NCBI RefSeq assembly: GCF_023684385.1
Contig: NZ_JAGSOJ010000004.1
Coordinates: 558,001 to 622,000 of the forward strand
DNA: 64,000 bases
Direction: 5' to 3'
DNA from: Oceanirhabdus seepicola
Lineage (GTDB): Bacteria; Bacillota; Clostridia; Clostridiales; Clostridiaceae
This document shows, one piece after another, positions 53,411 to 62,233 of this stretch. How positions within the stretch are numbered: position 1 is the first letter of the stretch; every line of letters begins with the position of its first letter. A program made the translations under genes and the position numbers. Under the pieces are notes generated by a model, which was not told the DNA's origin, did no database searches, and saw only the letters and a program-made list of their open reading frames with translations.

Positions 53411-54004
53411 TTACAGTTCGTTATATTCATCAACAATTCTTTGTGCTACCTTTTTAATAACGCTTGCTTGGGCAATCAATGTCATTACCATTAAAAATAC
53501 TAATATTCGTTCTTCATCTTTACCTTTAAGATTCATATCCTTCATTAAATCTTTCAATTTATCTTCTTTAAAGTATTCCTGTGAAAAAAAATCATCAAAA
53601 CTATTTCTTTGGATTTCACAGAAAACTTTATAAGCTTTCTCCCATGATATTATATCATCGCTTCTATCATTAATCTCATTAAATGCCAATCTAAAAACTT
53701 TCTTTATTTCTTCAGTAGTTAGTATTGGTCTCATATAACTCAAAAGAGCAAGTTGCGCTAAATGAAGCTTTGTATATCCACGCTTCTTTCCATCTTCTGG
53801 CTTAGAAATAACTTCACTTTTAATATAATTCTGTACAATATTATTAGTATATTTTTCATTTTCAAATCTATCATTTAAGTAATCAATTACCTGAGATAAA
53901 AAGAAATCGTATTGTGGTAAATCCTTATATGGAATAACGCTGTTATCAGACATTTCCTTTACCATTTCATTTACTGCACCGATGGAAAAGTTATCTTTTT
54001 TCAT
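53411..54004 (-). CDS. DUF1836-domain protein
   Basis: A 197-residue soluble protein. It contains an HTH/MerR-like core: VIDYLNDRFENEKYTNNIVQ then KKRGYTKLHLAQLALLSYMRPILTTEEIK, the characteristic DUF1836 wording, suggesting a DNA-binding regulator. AAGGTGAG precedes the ATG at 54004; the frame's TTG at 54019 is not needed. Its upstream region carries several DnaA boxes. Targets unknown. Confidence 0.78.
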   Translation of the reverse strand: MKKDNFSIGAVNEMVKEMSDNSVIPYKDLPQYDFFLSQVIDYLNDRFENEKYTNNIVQNYIKSEVISKPEDGKKRGYTKLHLAQLALLSYMRPILTTEEIKKVFRLAFNEINDRSDDIISWEKAYKVFCEIQRNSFDDFFSQEYFKEDKLKDLMKDMNLKGKDEERILVFLMVMTLIAQASVIKKVAQRIVDEYNEL

Positions 54005-54247
54005 AATCTCACCTTCCAAAATATATTATTTCATTATATATATTAACTTTTATTTATTATATTAACCCTTATTTATTATCTATGATTCTTCTATATTATA
54101 TGATACGCATAACCTTATTACAAGTTATTATATATAAATCTTTAATTTATTAACAATTTTTTATTATTTTCATAAATAATTTTAATAATATTCAAGTTAA
54201 ATATCCATTTAACTTCCTTAGTATGTATAAAATGTATTTCCACATTT

Positions 54248-54430
54248 TCCTGTGGATAACTTGTAATTATCTGTGAATATTTATTACCTCTAGAAGCTTA
54301 TGTATGTAGGTCTAAGGGTTATATAATTCTTTTGTCCACATTATCCACAGCCCTGTTGATAAATTTGCTAACATTTTTGAATATTTACTCAAAACTATAG
54401 CATCAATATATTGTATTGTGGATAACTTTA
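54248..54430. promoter_or_regulatory. Cluster of DnaA boxes
   Basis: Perfect TTATCCACA boxes at 54251-54259 (minus), 54341-54349 (plus) and 54417-54425 (minus), with one-mismatch boxes TTGTCCACA at 54332-54340 (directly adjacent) and TGTTGATAA at 54354-54362. All sit in the 460-base gap between the DUF1836 and transaldolase genes. Confidence 0.75.
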
Positions 54431-54464
54431 TACCACAATATATTGATGCCTTTTTAATTCTATA
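54430..54464 (-). terminator. Hairpin/terminator after the transaldolase gene
   Basis: ACAATATATTGATG at 54436-54449 pairs with CATCAATATATTGT at 54401-54414, enclosing the last DnaA box. T-rich on the minus strand beyond. Confidence 0.5.
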
Positions 54465-55100
54465 TTATTTTTTTGCATCTTGCATGAATTTTTCTATTCC
54501 TAAATCAGTTAATGGATGTTTAAACATTTTTTCAATAACTGCTGGTGGAATCGTAGCAATATCTGATCCAGCTTTAGCAACCTCTTGAACATGCATTGGA
54601 TGTCTTATACTTGCAGATATTATTTCAGTAGTAATATTGAAGTTATCATATATCTCTCTAATATCGTATATTAAACTAATACCATCATATCCTATATCAT
54701 CAACTCTTCCTAAAAACGGACTAACATAAGTTGCTCCTGCTTTTGCCGCTATTAGTGCTTGATTTGCTGAAAAAATAAGTGTAACATTTGTTTTTATTCC
54801 TTCTTTACTCAATCTACTTACAGCTTTTATACCTTCTTCGCACATAGGTATCTTAATAACAACGTTTTTATGGATTTTAGCTAGTTCTTTTGCTTCCTCA
54901 ATCATCCCTTGATGATATTCACTCATAACTTCCGCACTAATTGGTCCATCTACAATACCACAGATTTCTTCAATAACATCTGATAATTTTTTTCCTTCTT
55001 TTGCAATCAATGATGGATTTGTTGTTGCACCATCCAGAATACCGTACTCTGCCATCCTTCTGATATCGTTAACATTTGCAGTATCAACAAATATTTTCAT
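54465..55100 (-). CDS. fsa: Transaldolase-family protein (Tal/FSA type)
   Basis: A 211-residue short transaldolase of the fructose-6-phosphate aldolase group. MKIFVDTANV, DGATTNPSLIAKEGK, Schiff-base Lys83 in VVIKIPM, and SPFLGRVDDIGYDG are all present. It moves dihydroxyacetone units in the non-oxidative pentose phosphate pathway or acts as aldolase; short forms in Firmicutes usually are transaldolases. AGGAGG precedes the ATG. Monocistronic. Confidence 0.9.
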   Translation of the reverse strand: MKIFVDTANVNDIRRMAEYGILDGATTNPSLIAKEGKKLSDVIEEICGIVDGPISAEVMSEYHQGMIEEAKELAKIHKNVVIKIPMCEEGIKAVSRLSKEGIKTNVTLIFSANQALIAAKAGATYVSPFLGRVDDIGYDGISLIYDIREIYDNFNITTEIISASIRHPMHVQEVAKAGSDIATIPPAVIEKMFKHPLTDLGIEKFMQDAKK

Positions 55101-55439
55101 TTAATTACCTCCTAATCTCCCTATTAAAGTTATAATAAACTACATTTTATTATAACTTAAATTTTCTAATTAATACACAATTAATATTTTTTAGAAGATT
55201 TTTTCCAAATTGTTTTCAAATTATTTACAATCTGTTTTTTGACAATTTTTATGTACAAGCTTCGACAGTTTGTCTATGTATACCCAGTAAATTACTATTT
55301 TACAGTAATATTTTTTACTGAATTTGCGTTTTTTTTTTTTGTATTTTTTGGGTATTCGTTCTCTAAACACCGCTTAACCCTTAGAGCCTCAGTACTTTAC
55401 GCACCACGCTACCGATTTGTATATATTTTGAAATACATA

Positions 55440-55468
55440 TTGACATTTGAATAATTTGGTAGTATATT
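55440..55468 (+). promoter_or_regulatory. abrB promoter P1
   Basis: TTGACA, 17-base spacer, TATATT; 136 bases upstream of the start codon. Confidence 0.65.
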
Positions 55469-55528
55469 ATCTATAGATGGAATAAAAAAAACATTTTGTA
55501 ACTTAAAGGATTTTATATAAAGAATATA

Positions 55529-55557
55529 TTGACTTTTTATGTCATATTTGTTATGAT
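55529..55557 (+). promoter_or_regulatory. abrB promoter P2
   Basis: TTGACT, 17-base spacer, TATGAT; 47 bases upstream of the start codon. Confidence 0.6.
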
Positions 55558-55603
55558 TTTAAGTGAGAATTGTCGAACATTGTAAAATAGGAGGATGTTG
55601 AAT

Positions 55604-55849
55604 ATGAAATCAACAGGTGTAGTAAGAAGAGTAGACGAATTGGGAAGAATTGTTATTCCAATAGAATTAAGAAGAACTTTAGATATCGCTGAAAAAGATG
55701 CTTTAGAAATCTATGTAGATGGTGAGCAAATTATATTAAAGAAATATCAACCAGCTTGTATTTTCTGTGGTGATGCTAGAGACGTTATTAACTACAGAGG
55801 TAAGAACATTTGTAAACACTGCATGGAAGAAATGAAAAACAATAACTAG
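55604..55849 (+). CDS. abrB: AbrB/SpoVT-type transition-state regulator
   Basis: An 81-residue DNA-binding protein. The swapped-hairpin AbrB domain spans 1-48 (GVVRRVDELGRIVIPIELRR), followed by a small zinc-ribbon-like C-terminus with CIFC (Cys52, Cys55) and CKHC (Cys70, Cys73). It represses stationary-phase and sporulation genes during growth. ATG at 55604 is taken because AGGAGG sits directly against the earlier ATG at 55595. Tandem promoters and a terminator make it a single-gene unit. Confidence 0.93.
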   Translation: MKSTGVVRRVDELGRIVIPIELRRTLDIAEKDALEIYVDGEQIILKKYQPACIFCGDARDVINYRGKNICKHCMEEMKNNN

Positions 55850-55872
55850 TAATTACATATTGCTAATATAAT

Positions 55873-55903
55873 AAAAAAGCCTATGCACAGCATAGGCTTT
55901 TTT
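55873..55903. terminator. Bidirectional terminator
   Basis: AAAAAAGCCTATGC / GCATAGGCTTTTTT between convergent abrB and rsmI. Confidence 0.93.
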
Positions 55904-55904
55904 A

Positions 55905-56747
55905 TTATATTTCTAGGGAATATTTATAAACTTCACTTTTAGGAAGATTTCTTTCCTTTGCCACTTGCTTAACCGCATCTTTTTTTCTCATACCATTTTC
56001 AATATGTACCTTAATATGCTCTTCAATGGTAAGATCTTCCCATGTTTGTTTATTCTCAGCTTCTATCTCTTCTTGAGTCTTACCTTCTACAACTAGAACA
56101 TATTCACCTTTTGGTTTACGCTCATTAGAATAATACTCTATAGCCTCATCAATTCTCATTCTTAATATTTGTTCATACAACTTTGTAAGTTCTCTACAAA
56201 TAGCAATTCGCCTATTTCCCAAATTCTCTTTTAAAAATTCTAATCCCGCTATAAGTCTATGTGGTGACTCATAAAATATAAGGGTTTCTCTGTTTTCTTT
56301 TACTTCTTGTATTAACGCCTTTTTCCCTTTGTTATCTCTAGGAATAAATCCTCTGAAAGAAAAAGATTCGGTTGGTAATCCTGAATATACTAGTGCTGTT
56401 GTAAATGCAGTCGCTCCTGGAAGCACTTCAAATTCAATACCTTCTTCAATACATTTTTTAATAATTACACTTCCTGGATCTGAAATTCCTGGTGTACCAG
56501 CATCTGATACTACTGCCACGGTTTGCCCTTCATTTAATTTTTCAATTATAAAATTACTTTTATCTTTTTCATTATGCTGGTGATAGCTTGTAAGAGATTT
56601 TTTAATATTCAAATGATTAAGGAGCCTTAATGTTACTCTCGTATCTTCAGCCGCTATTACATCAGCCGCTTTTAATGCTTCTATTGATCTTAAAGTTATA
56701 TCTTTCAAATTTCCTATAGGCGTTGGTACAATATATAGCTTTGACAA
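55905..56747 (-). CDS. rsmI: 16S rRNA (cytidine1402-2'-O)-methyltransferase
   Basis: A 280-residue SAM-dependent tetrapyrrole-methylase-fold enzyme that 2'-O-methylates C1402 of 16S rRNA. It reads SKLYIVPTPIGNLKDITLRS, AEDTRVTLRLLNHL, SDAGTPGISDPG and ALVYSGLPTESFSFRGF. The family normally starts exactly at MSKLYIVPTP, and here a TTG at 56747 has GGAG eight bases upstream; a farther frame to 56831 adds 28 unmatched residues. So a TTG start is inferred. Confidence 0.93.
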   Translation of the reverse strand: MSKLYIVPTPIGNLKDITLRSIEALKAADVIAAEDTRVTLRLLNHLNIKKSLTSYHQHNEKDKSNFIIEKLNEGQTVAVVSDAGTPGISDPGSVIIKKCIEEGIEFEVLPGATAFTTALVYSGLPTESFSFRGFIPRDNKGKKALIQEVKENRETLIFYESPHRLIAGLEFLKENLGNRRIAICRELTKLYEQILRMRIDEAIEYYSNERKPKGEYVLVVEGKTQEEIEAENKQTWEDLTIEEHIKVHIENGMRKKDAVKQVAKERNLPKSEVYKYSLEI

Positions 56748-56848
56748 AACATCATCTCCAATCGTACTTTCTAACCACTGATTATACATTAATTTATTAT
56801 TGGAAGTCAATATTATATAATCCACATTCAACTAAATATATAGGAAAA

Positions 56849-56873
56849 AGGACTGTTTTTTAAACAGCCCTTT
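56849..56873 (-). terminator. Hairpin after the 40-residue ORF
   Basis: AAAGGaCTGTTT / AAACAGcCCTTT, between the small ORF and rsmI on the minus strand. Confidence 0.6.
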
Positions 56874-56964
56874 CCTTCTAATTACTTTTTCTTTATGCAA
56901 TTATTTTTTATAACAATTTGTTGTACATTGCATAAAATATTCATTTGTCTAAGCAATTAGAACT

Positions 56965-57087
56965 TTACCTGTCTCCGTTTTTTTTCCTAGCATGCGCTTC
57001 TTTGCTTAAACGCAGTGCTAAAAGTTCGTGTTTGCTAATAGGAATACTTTCCTCTTCGCTACCGCGGAGTGTAGCTTTTTTAATCAT
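56965..57087 (-). CDS. Small hypothetical protein (40 residues)
   Basis: ATG at 57087 with GGAGATGATAGTT upstream gives MIKKATLRGSEEESIPISKH onward to RKKNGDR. It is charged, probably helical in the middle (HELLALRLSKEAHARKK), and codons are more GC-rich than the neighbours. Lies between murE and rsmI on their strand. I do not recognise it. Confidence 0.55.
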   Translation of the reverse strand: MIKKATLRGSEEESIPISKHELLALRLSKEAHARKKNGDR

Positions 57088-57203
57088 AACTATCATCTCC
57101 ATTACTGTTAATGATGTTACTAACTTGCTACAGTAATATTATAACCGTAATACAGTTTTAAATTCATATGTTTTCATGGTAAATAGATGTTTTGATTATA
57201 TTT

Positions 57204-58652
57204 TTATCCAAAATTTTTTATTATTTCCATGTCATCAAAATGAATAGTTTCATCTTTTAGTATTTGATATGTTTCATGCCCTTTACCGGCTATCACGATA
57301 ATGTCATTATTGAGAGATATCTTTAAGGCTTTAATTATAGCCTCTTCTCTATTAGTTATTCTCTCATAGTTACAATTCAAACCTTTCATTCCTGCTTCAA
57401 TATCATCAATGATTTTGTCAGGCTCTTCACTTCTTGGATTATCGGATGTTATGATTACATAATCTGATAATTTCCCTGCTATACATCCCATTATCGGTCT
57501 TTTAGTATTGTCTCTATCTCCTCCACATCCAAAAACAGTTATTATTCTTGCTTCTGCATATTCTTTTATTGACTCTAATAAGCTCTCTAAGGCATCTGGA
57601 GAATGTGCATAGTCAACTATAGCTACTGCACCATTATTCATTCTCTGGGCTTCTAGACGCCCTCTAACACCACTTATTTTAGGAAACACACTTAATATAT
57701 CATCAAAATCCAATCCTATCTGCATACATACACCAAATGCAGCAAGTAAATTACTAACAGTAAACTTTCCTGGGACATTTACCTTTACAGTCTTACTTTT
57801 ATTTCTATAATGTATATCAAACTGCACTGAATCTATAGCCAATTCTATATTTGTAGCTCTTATATCAGCTTCGTCACATAACCCGAAAGTTACTACCTCC
57901 CCCTCAAAAGTATCTATAATCTCTTTTGATACTGAATCATCTAAATTAACTAATGCCCTTTTACACTTATTAAATAGTTTTAATTTTGCATTCTTATAAT
58001 TTTCCATATTTCCATGATCATCAAGATGATCCTGAGTTAAATTCAAAAATACACCTATATTAAAATCACAGAAATCTACTCTTCTCATTTCAAGAGCCAT
58101 AGACGTAGCTTCAATGACTGTTGCAAAAACCTCTTGCTCTCTCATGTTTGAAAATATCTTTTGTAAATCTGGAGACTCAGGAGTCGTTGGCGTTGTCTTA
58201 TTACTCTCTATATCTTCATCATTTATCTTACAACCTATTGTTCCAACAACACCTACCTTTTTATTTAAATTCATCAATATATCTCTTATAAAAATTGATA
58301 CTGTTGTTTTTCCATTAGTACCTGTAATTCCAACTAAATTAAATTCTTTAGAAGGATCATGATTTAACACAGTAGCTAATCTAGCCATTTCTTTTCTCGA
58401 GTCTTCAACTTTTATCATTGCAATGTTTTTAGGGACTCCTTCAATATTCCTCTCCACCACTAGAGCTTTTGCTCCTTTTTCGATTGCTTGAGATACACGT
58501 TCATGGCTGTCAACATTCCTACCTTTTAGACAAATAAAAATATCGCCATCTTCAACCAGTCTAGTATCATATTTTATCTGATTTATATCTGTATCTAAAT
58601 TCCCTTGAATCAGCTCATATTCAGTACGTTTAAGTAAATCTACTAATTTCAT
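57204..58652 (-). CDS. murE: UDP-MurNAc-tripeptide synthetase MurE (meso-DAP adding)
   Basis: A 482-residue cytosolic Mur ligase adding meso-diaminopimelate to UDP-MurNAc-L-Ala-D-Glu. ATP loop GITGTNGKTT, NLTQDHLDDHG, and the DAP-selecting SDNPRSEEP motif are visible. AAGGAGG precedes the ATG at 58652, so the frame to 58682 is not used. It stands apart from a mur/dcw cluster, as in many clostridia. Confidence 0.96.
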   Translation of the reverse strand: MKLVDLLKRTEYELIQGNLDTDINQIKYDTRLVEDGDIFICLKGRNVDSHERVSQAIEKGAKALVVERNIEGVPKNIAMIKVEDSRKEMARLATVLNHDPSKEFNLVGITGTNGKTTVSIFIRDILMNLNKKVGVVGTIGCKINDEDIESNKTTPTTPESPDLQKIFSNMREQEVFATVIEATSMALEMRRVDFCDFNIGVFLNLTQDHLDDHGNMENYKNAKLKLFNKCKRALVNLDDSVSKEIIDTFEGEVVTFGLCDEADIRATNIELAIDSVQFDIHYRNKSKTVKVNVPGKFTVSNLLAAFGVCMQIGLDFDDILSVFPKISGVRGRLEAQRMNNGAVAIVDYAHSPDALESLLESIKEYAEARIITVFGCGGDRDNTKRPIMGCIAGKLSDYVIITSDNPRSEEPDKIIDDIEAGMKGLNCNYERITNREEAIIKALKISLNNDIIVIAGKGHETYQILKDETIHFDDMEIIKNFG

Positions 58653-58670
58653 TGAATACCTCCTTAACTT

Positions 58671-58747
58671 AAGCACATTCAAATAAATAACTAGTTATAA
58701 GTCTGTAGTATACATACTTTATTTTTAACTTGTTATTTATTTCCATG
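58671..58747. repeat. Family C inverted repeat, copy 2
   Basis: CATTCAAATAAATAAC faces TTGTTATTTATTTCCATG with a loop containing GTAGTATACATACTT; similar to 62987-63056. Confidence 0.6.
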
Positions 58748-58867
58748 TAACTAATTTGACACTTAAGATTAGTCTCTCTTTATATTATAGTAAATATTTG
58801 AATATTGATAAACCATTAATATTTTAAAATTCCATGGATTTTATCACTCTATAGTGTTAAATTTTTA

Positions 58868-58896
58868 TTGACATAGTTTTTTAGAAATGATATTAT
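58868..58896 (+). promoter_or_regulatory. Promoter of glnA
   Basis: TTGACA, 17-base spacer, TATTAT, about 75 bases upstream of the ATG. Confidence 0.75.
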
Positions 58897-58969
58897 ATTT
58901 GATAATAAACAAAAACATACGAACAATAAACATTAACATATAAATAACATTCGTACTAGGAGGAATAAT

Positions 58970-60853
58970 ATGAAGGATTTATTGTATAAAGTTCCAGCAT
59001 CCCTTCATGATGTTGGTAATATAAAAAAATTGTTATATGAACACTCAGAAATAAAATTCATTTCATTTGTTGGTATAGATCTATCTGGTCATGATACTGA
59101 TACTAAAATTCCAGTTAAACTATTTTTAGATGATTTAAAAGATTTTCTAAATGGCTCTGTTCAAACTGATGGTTCTTCAGTTGTACTTCCAAAGATAGCC
59201 ACTCTGAATAATGCCAAAATTGATTTGGTGCCTGATTTAAGCGTTGATTGGTTTGTAGATTACAATTATGAACTTGTAAAAGATGGATTTCCAGTAGGAA
59301 CTCTTAAAATCCCTTGTTTCTTATTTCATGAAAACAAAGCAGTAGATTCAAGATCAATCCTTAATAACTCTATCAAAGCCTTAGAGTCTTCAATAATGGA
59401 TATGCTTAAGAACTCCCCTGACATCTGTCGTGATTATGGATTCTGCTATGAAGAGTTATCTTCAATTTTCATATCATCTGCAACAGAATTAGAATTTTGG
59501 GTTAAAACACCAAATGAAAAAGCTCAATTAGATCAACTTTCCACATCTCAGGTATTAAAGGAACAATATTGGAAAAAGACCGTTGGTATAATTAGAACAT
59601 CTCTTGAAGAAACCCTATTAGAAATGGATAAGTACGAATTTGAACCTGAAATGGGCCACAAAGAAGTTGGCGGTGTAAAGGCTTCTATCGATACTCAAGG
59701 TAGGCATACTCATATAATGGAGCAACTTGAGATTGATTGGAAATATAGTTCTGCTCTTCAAGCTGCTGATAATGAGTTATTCATTAAAAGTATAGTTAAA
59801 GAGACTTTCAGAAGAAACGGGCTTGATGTTACTTTCTTAGCTAAACCATTAGATGGTATCGCAGGAAATGGTAAGCATATACACATAAGTATCAATGCTA
59901 AATTAAAAGATGGTCAGAAGATAAATCTTTTTGCACCGACTAAACATCATTATATGAGTAGCATCGGATATGGTTCAATAATGGGTATTTTAAAGAACTA
60001 CGAAGTAATAAATCCATTTGTAACATCATCTTATAATGCACTTAAAAGATTGAAACCAGGATATGAAGCTCCTGTGTCTATTGTTTCATCATTAGGTCAT
60101 ACAATTGAAACTCCATCTAGAAATAGAACTGTATTATTAGGTCTTGTCCGTGATGTAACAAACCCTGCATCTACAAGATTTGAATTAAGATCTCCTAATC
60201 CTCATTCTAATACTTACTTAGCATTAGCTTCTATGAATATGGGAATGCTAGATGGAATAAAATACGCTCTTCAAGCTAACAAATCTGAAGATTCTTTATT
60301 GAAAGAACTTAAGAAATCTTTTAATGAGTCAGCGGACTATCTTGAAGATGATAGGGTATATATAAGTGAGGAAGATATCTTTGAAGATTATTCTGAGGAA
60401 GATAGAAAGGTTCTATTTGGAAAAACTCCAAGAACTGTTTATGAGTGTTTTTCGGCTCTAATAAATAAAGATAGCAAGTATTCTGTCCTATTAGAAAAAG
60501 ATGTTTATGATAACTTACTAATTGAGAGTTATACTTCTGCAAGACTTTCTAAATGGTTGGCAGAAATTAAGGGTAGAGTTATACCTACTCATATGAACTC
60601 ATTAAAGAATATGATAAAAGTTCATGATTATGAATATTCTACTGATTATGATGAAAATATGTGGGATAAAATACTCACTATCAAAAAAGAACTGATGCAA
60701 AATACATTAAACAACAAATCTCTATTCAATAGATTAAAAAACGAAATAGAAGCTTGTAACTATGCTAGTGTTTCTGATCTTGAAATGGAAATGGATTCTA
60801 AAATGAAAGAAATCAAAGAGTTTTATTCCACGTATGTTTCAAATATAATTTAA
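58970..60853 (+). CDS. glnA: Glutamine synthetase, large clostridial form
   Basis: A 627-residue ATP-dependent glutamine synthetase. Substrate and metal sites: ATELEFWV (Glu), EMGHKEVGG, GNGKHIHISI (metal His, ammonium side), and NPASTRFELRSPNPHSNTYL (Arg, Glu). The size exceeds bacterial GSI (about 470) because of insertions and a helical C-terminal domain (about 450-627), as in large clostridial enzymes. AGGAGG precedes the ATG. Single-gene unit with own promoter and terminator. Nitrogen assimilation; regulator not seen. Confidence 0.92.
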   Translation: MKDLLYKVPASLHDVGNIKKLLYEHSEIKFISFVGIDLSGHDTDTKIPVKLFLDDLKDFLNGSVQTDGSSVVLPKIATLNNAKIDLVPDLSVDWFVDYNYELVKDGFPVGTLKIPCFLFHENKAVDSRSILNNSIKALESSIMDMLKNSPDICRDYGFCYEELSSIFISSATELEFWVKTPNEKAQLDQLSTSQVLKEQYWKKTVGIIRTSLEETLLEMDKYEFEPEMGHKEVGGVKASIDTQGRHTHIMEQLEIDWKYSSALQAADNELFIKSIVKETFRRNGLDVTFLAKPLDGIAGNGKHIHISINAKLKDGQKINLFAPTKHHYMSSIGYGSIMGILKNYEVINPFVTSSYNALKRLKPGYEAPVSIVSSLGHTIETPSRNRTVLLGLVRDVTNPASTRFELRSPNPHSNTYLALASMNMGMLDGIKYALQANKSEDSLLKELKKSFNESADYLEDDRVYISEEDIFEDYSEEDRKVLFGKTPRTVYECFSALINKDSKYSVLLEKDVYDNLLIESYTSARLSKWLAEIKGRVIPTHMNSLKNMIKVHDYEYSTDYDENMWDKILTIKKELMQNTLNNKSLFNRLKNEIEACNYASVSDLEMEMDSKMKEIKEFYSTYVSNII

Positions 60854-60859
60854 TTTAAT

Positions 60860-60900
60860 AAAAACAAGGAATTTCCTAATGGAAATCCCTTGTTTTTATT
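60860..60900 (+). terminator. Terminator of glnA
   Basis: AAAACAAGGaATTTCC / GGAAATcCCTTGTTTTT. Its core is nearly repeated at 61075-61099, on the far side of the family A element. Confidence 0.85.
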
Positions 60901-60948
60901 GACAAATTTACAATATATTGTTTTCACCCTATTTTCTGTCTTTAGAAT

Positions 60949-61075
60949 TTCAGGCTGTTTAAAAAGTTCAAGATTAAGGAACAAGGGGAACGAGCAGCGG
61001 AGTGTACGAATTATGTACTCGAGCAGCACAGAGAGCCTTAGTGACGCAGAGATTGAGCTTTTTAAACAGCCTGAA
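60949..61075. repeat. Dispersed inverted-repeat element, family A, copy 2
   Basis: TTCAGGCTGTTTAAAAAG at the left and CTTTTTAAACAGCCTGAA at the right form 23-base terminal inverted repeats (one U-G pair in an RNA). The core shares AAGGAACAAGG and AGAGAGCCTTAGTGACGC with copy 1 at 2033-2162. Confidence 0.85.
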
Positions 61076-61097
61076 GGAATTTCCTATTGGAAATTCC

Positions 61098-62045
61098 TCA
61101 TCTTATTATATCTATAAATTTATCATTTTCAAGTAAACTATTGAAAGCTCCATCCGTTGCTGCAAGTTCTTTAAATTTATCAGATAATTCAACTGCTTTC
61201 CTTAAGTTTTTAATAGCATTATCTGCATCATTTAATTTCCCATATGCTCTTGCTAAGTTATAATATCCATCTCCAAAGTTTACATTCAATTCTATAGATT
61301 TGGAATAATTTTTAATAGCAGATTGATAATCCTCTTTACCATAATATATTTCACCTTTTAAAAAATAGGATATATATATATTAGGATAATCACCCTGTAA
61401 TGTTACTTTATCTAGATATATTAATGCATTATCATGATCACTAGCTATGAATTTAATGGTACCCATGTAATAATACGCATCAATATCATCTCCCACTATC
61501 TCAATATATCTATTAAAGTTATCAAATGATTTCTCATATTCTTCCTGAGCAAAATATACCATACCTATTCCATAGTATGCCAATGGAGCCTTTTCATCTA
61601 TTTTTATAGCCTCTTCATAACTTTCAAGTGCTTTCTCATATTCATTCAATTCCCATTCAATATTTCCTTTATTAATATAATTGTCAGTTTTCTTTTCAAT
61701 TTCAATAAGTTTACTACTATATTCAAGAGCTTCTTCAAATCTTCCTTGTTGCATAAGTATAGCGATTATATGATTATATGCAAATGTATCATTCTTATTC
61801 TTTTTAATTGCTTTCTTATAACTCTCCAATGCATCATCGCTTTTATTTTCACTTTCTAGTTTATGTCCCTTAATATCATAGAGTTGATAAGACGTGAAGA
61901 TGCTATATATAGCACCCCCTGATAACATAATCAATATGAGCAATATTATAATAGCAACCTTATTATTATTTTTTTTTCTAATCTTTATCATATACACAAT
62001 AAAGATTAGTATAGCTAATAATATCAAAATACTTCCACCGACCAT
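61098..62045 (-). CDS. TPR-repeat membrane protein
   Basis: A 315-residue protein. Two membrane helices (about 3-20 and 31-49) are followed by about seven TPR units (DALESYKKAIKKNKNDTFAY, ALESYEEAIKIDEKAPLAYY, AIKNYSKSIELNVNFGDGYY, AIKNLRKAVELS), a scaffold for protein contacts. AGGGGTG precedes the ATG at 62045. It lies behind trmN6 on the same strand with a terminator between them. Partner unknown. Confidence 0.85.
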   Translation of the reverse strand: MVGGSILILLAILIFIVYMIKIRKKNNNKVAIIILLILIMLSGGAIYSIFTSYQLYDIKGHKLESENKSDDALESYKKAIKKNKNDTFAYNHIIAILMQQGRFEEALEYSSKLIEIEKKTDNYINKGNIEWELNEYEKALESYEEAIKIDEKAPLAYYGIGMVYFAQEEYEKSFDNFNRYIEIVGDDIDAYYYMGTIKFIASDHDNALIYLDKVTLQGDYPNIYISYFLKGEIYYGKEDYQSAIKNYSKSIELNVNFGDGYYNLARAYGKLNDADNAIKNLRKAVELSDKFKELAATDGAFNSLLENDKFIDIIR

Positions 62046-62149
62046 TATATTCACCCCTACTATTTAATATATAACTTAAGACATATTCTGAATCTTCTAT
62101 GTTATATTCTATGCATAAATTCATGCGCCTATCCAACAGGAGAGTAAAT

Positions 62150-62177
62150 AAAAAAAGCACGCTCCTGCGTGCTTTTA
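62150..62177 (-). terminator. Terminator of trmN6
   Basis: AAAGCACGC / GCGTGCTTTT with TTTTTTT on the minus strand. Confidence 0.88.
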
Positions 62178-62233
62178 AACATAAGTTGAGAGTTGATAGT
62201 GGACAGTGGATAACGATGGATGTTTTCCAATCT

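Larger units (their letters stand above)
55101..55603. other. 503-base gap before abrB
   Basis: Holds two promoters for abrB. A 60-base patch at about 55360-55425 is clearly richer in GC (ACCGCTTAACCC, GCACCACGCTACCG) than its flanks; I cannot assign it. A frame at 55239-55454 is low-complexity and not credible. Confidence 0.55.
58653..58969. other. 317-base divergent region murE-glnA
   Basis: Holds family C repeat copy 2 (58671-58747), the glnA promoter and a leader with a weak inverted repeat TACGAA / TTCGTA (58919-58956). No riboswitch recognised. Confidence 0.55.

Noticed and set aside
54248..54430. DnaA-box cluster as the chromosomal origin
   Set aside because: No dnaA, dnaN, recF, gyr or rpmH genes nearby and no clear unwinding repeat set.
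55239..55454. 71-codon ORF upstream of abrB
   Set aside because: Phe-rich low-complexity frame, no ribosome site, overlaps promoter P1.
58917..58957. glnA leader as a glutamine riboswitch
   Set aside because: Only a weak TACGAA/TTCGTA pairing; the conserved glutamine-aptamer core is not visible.
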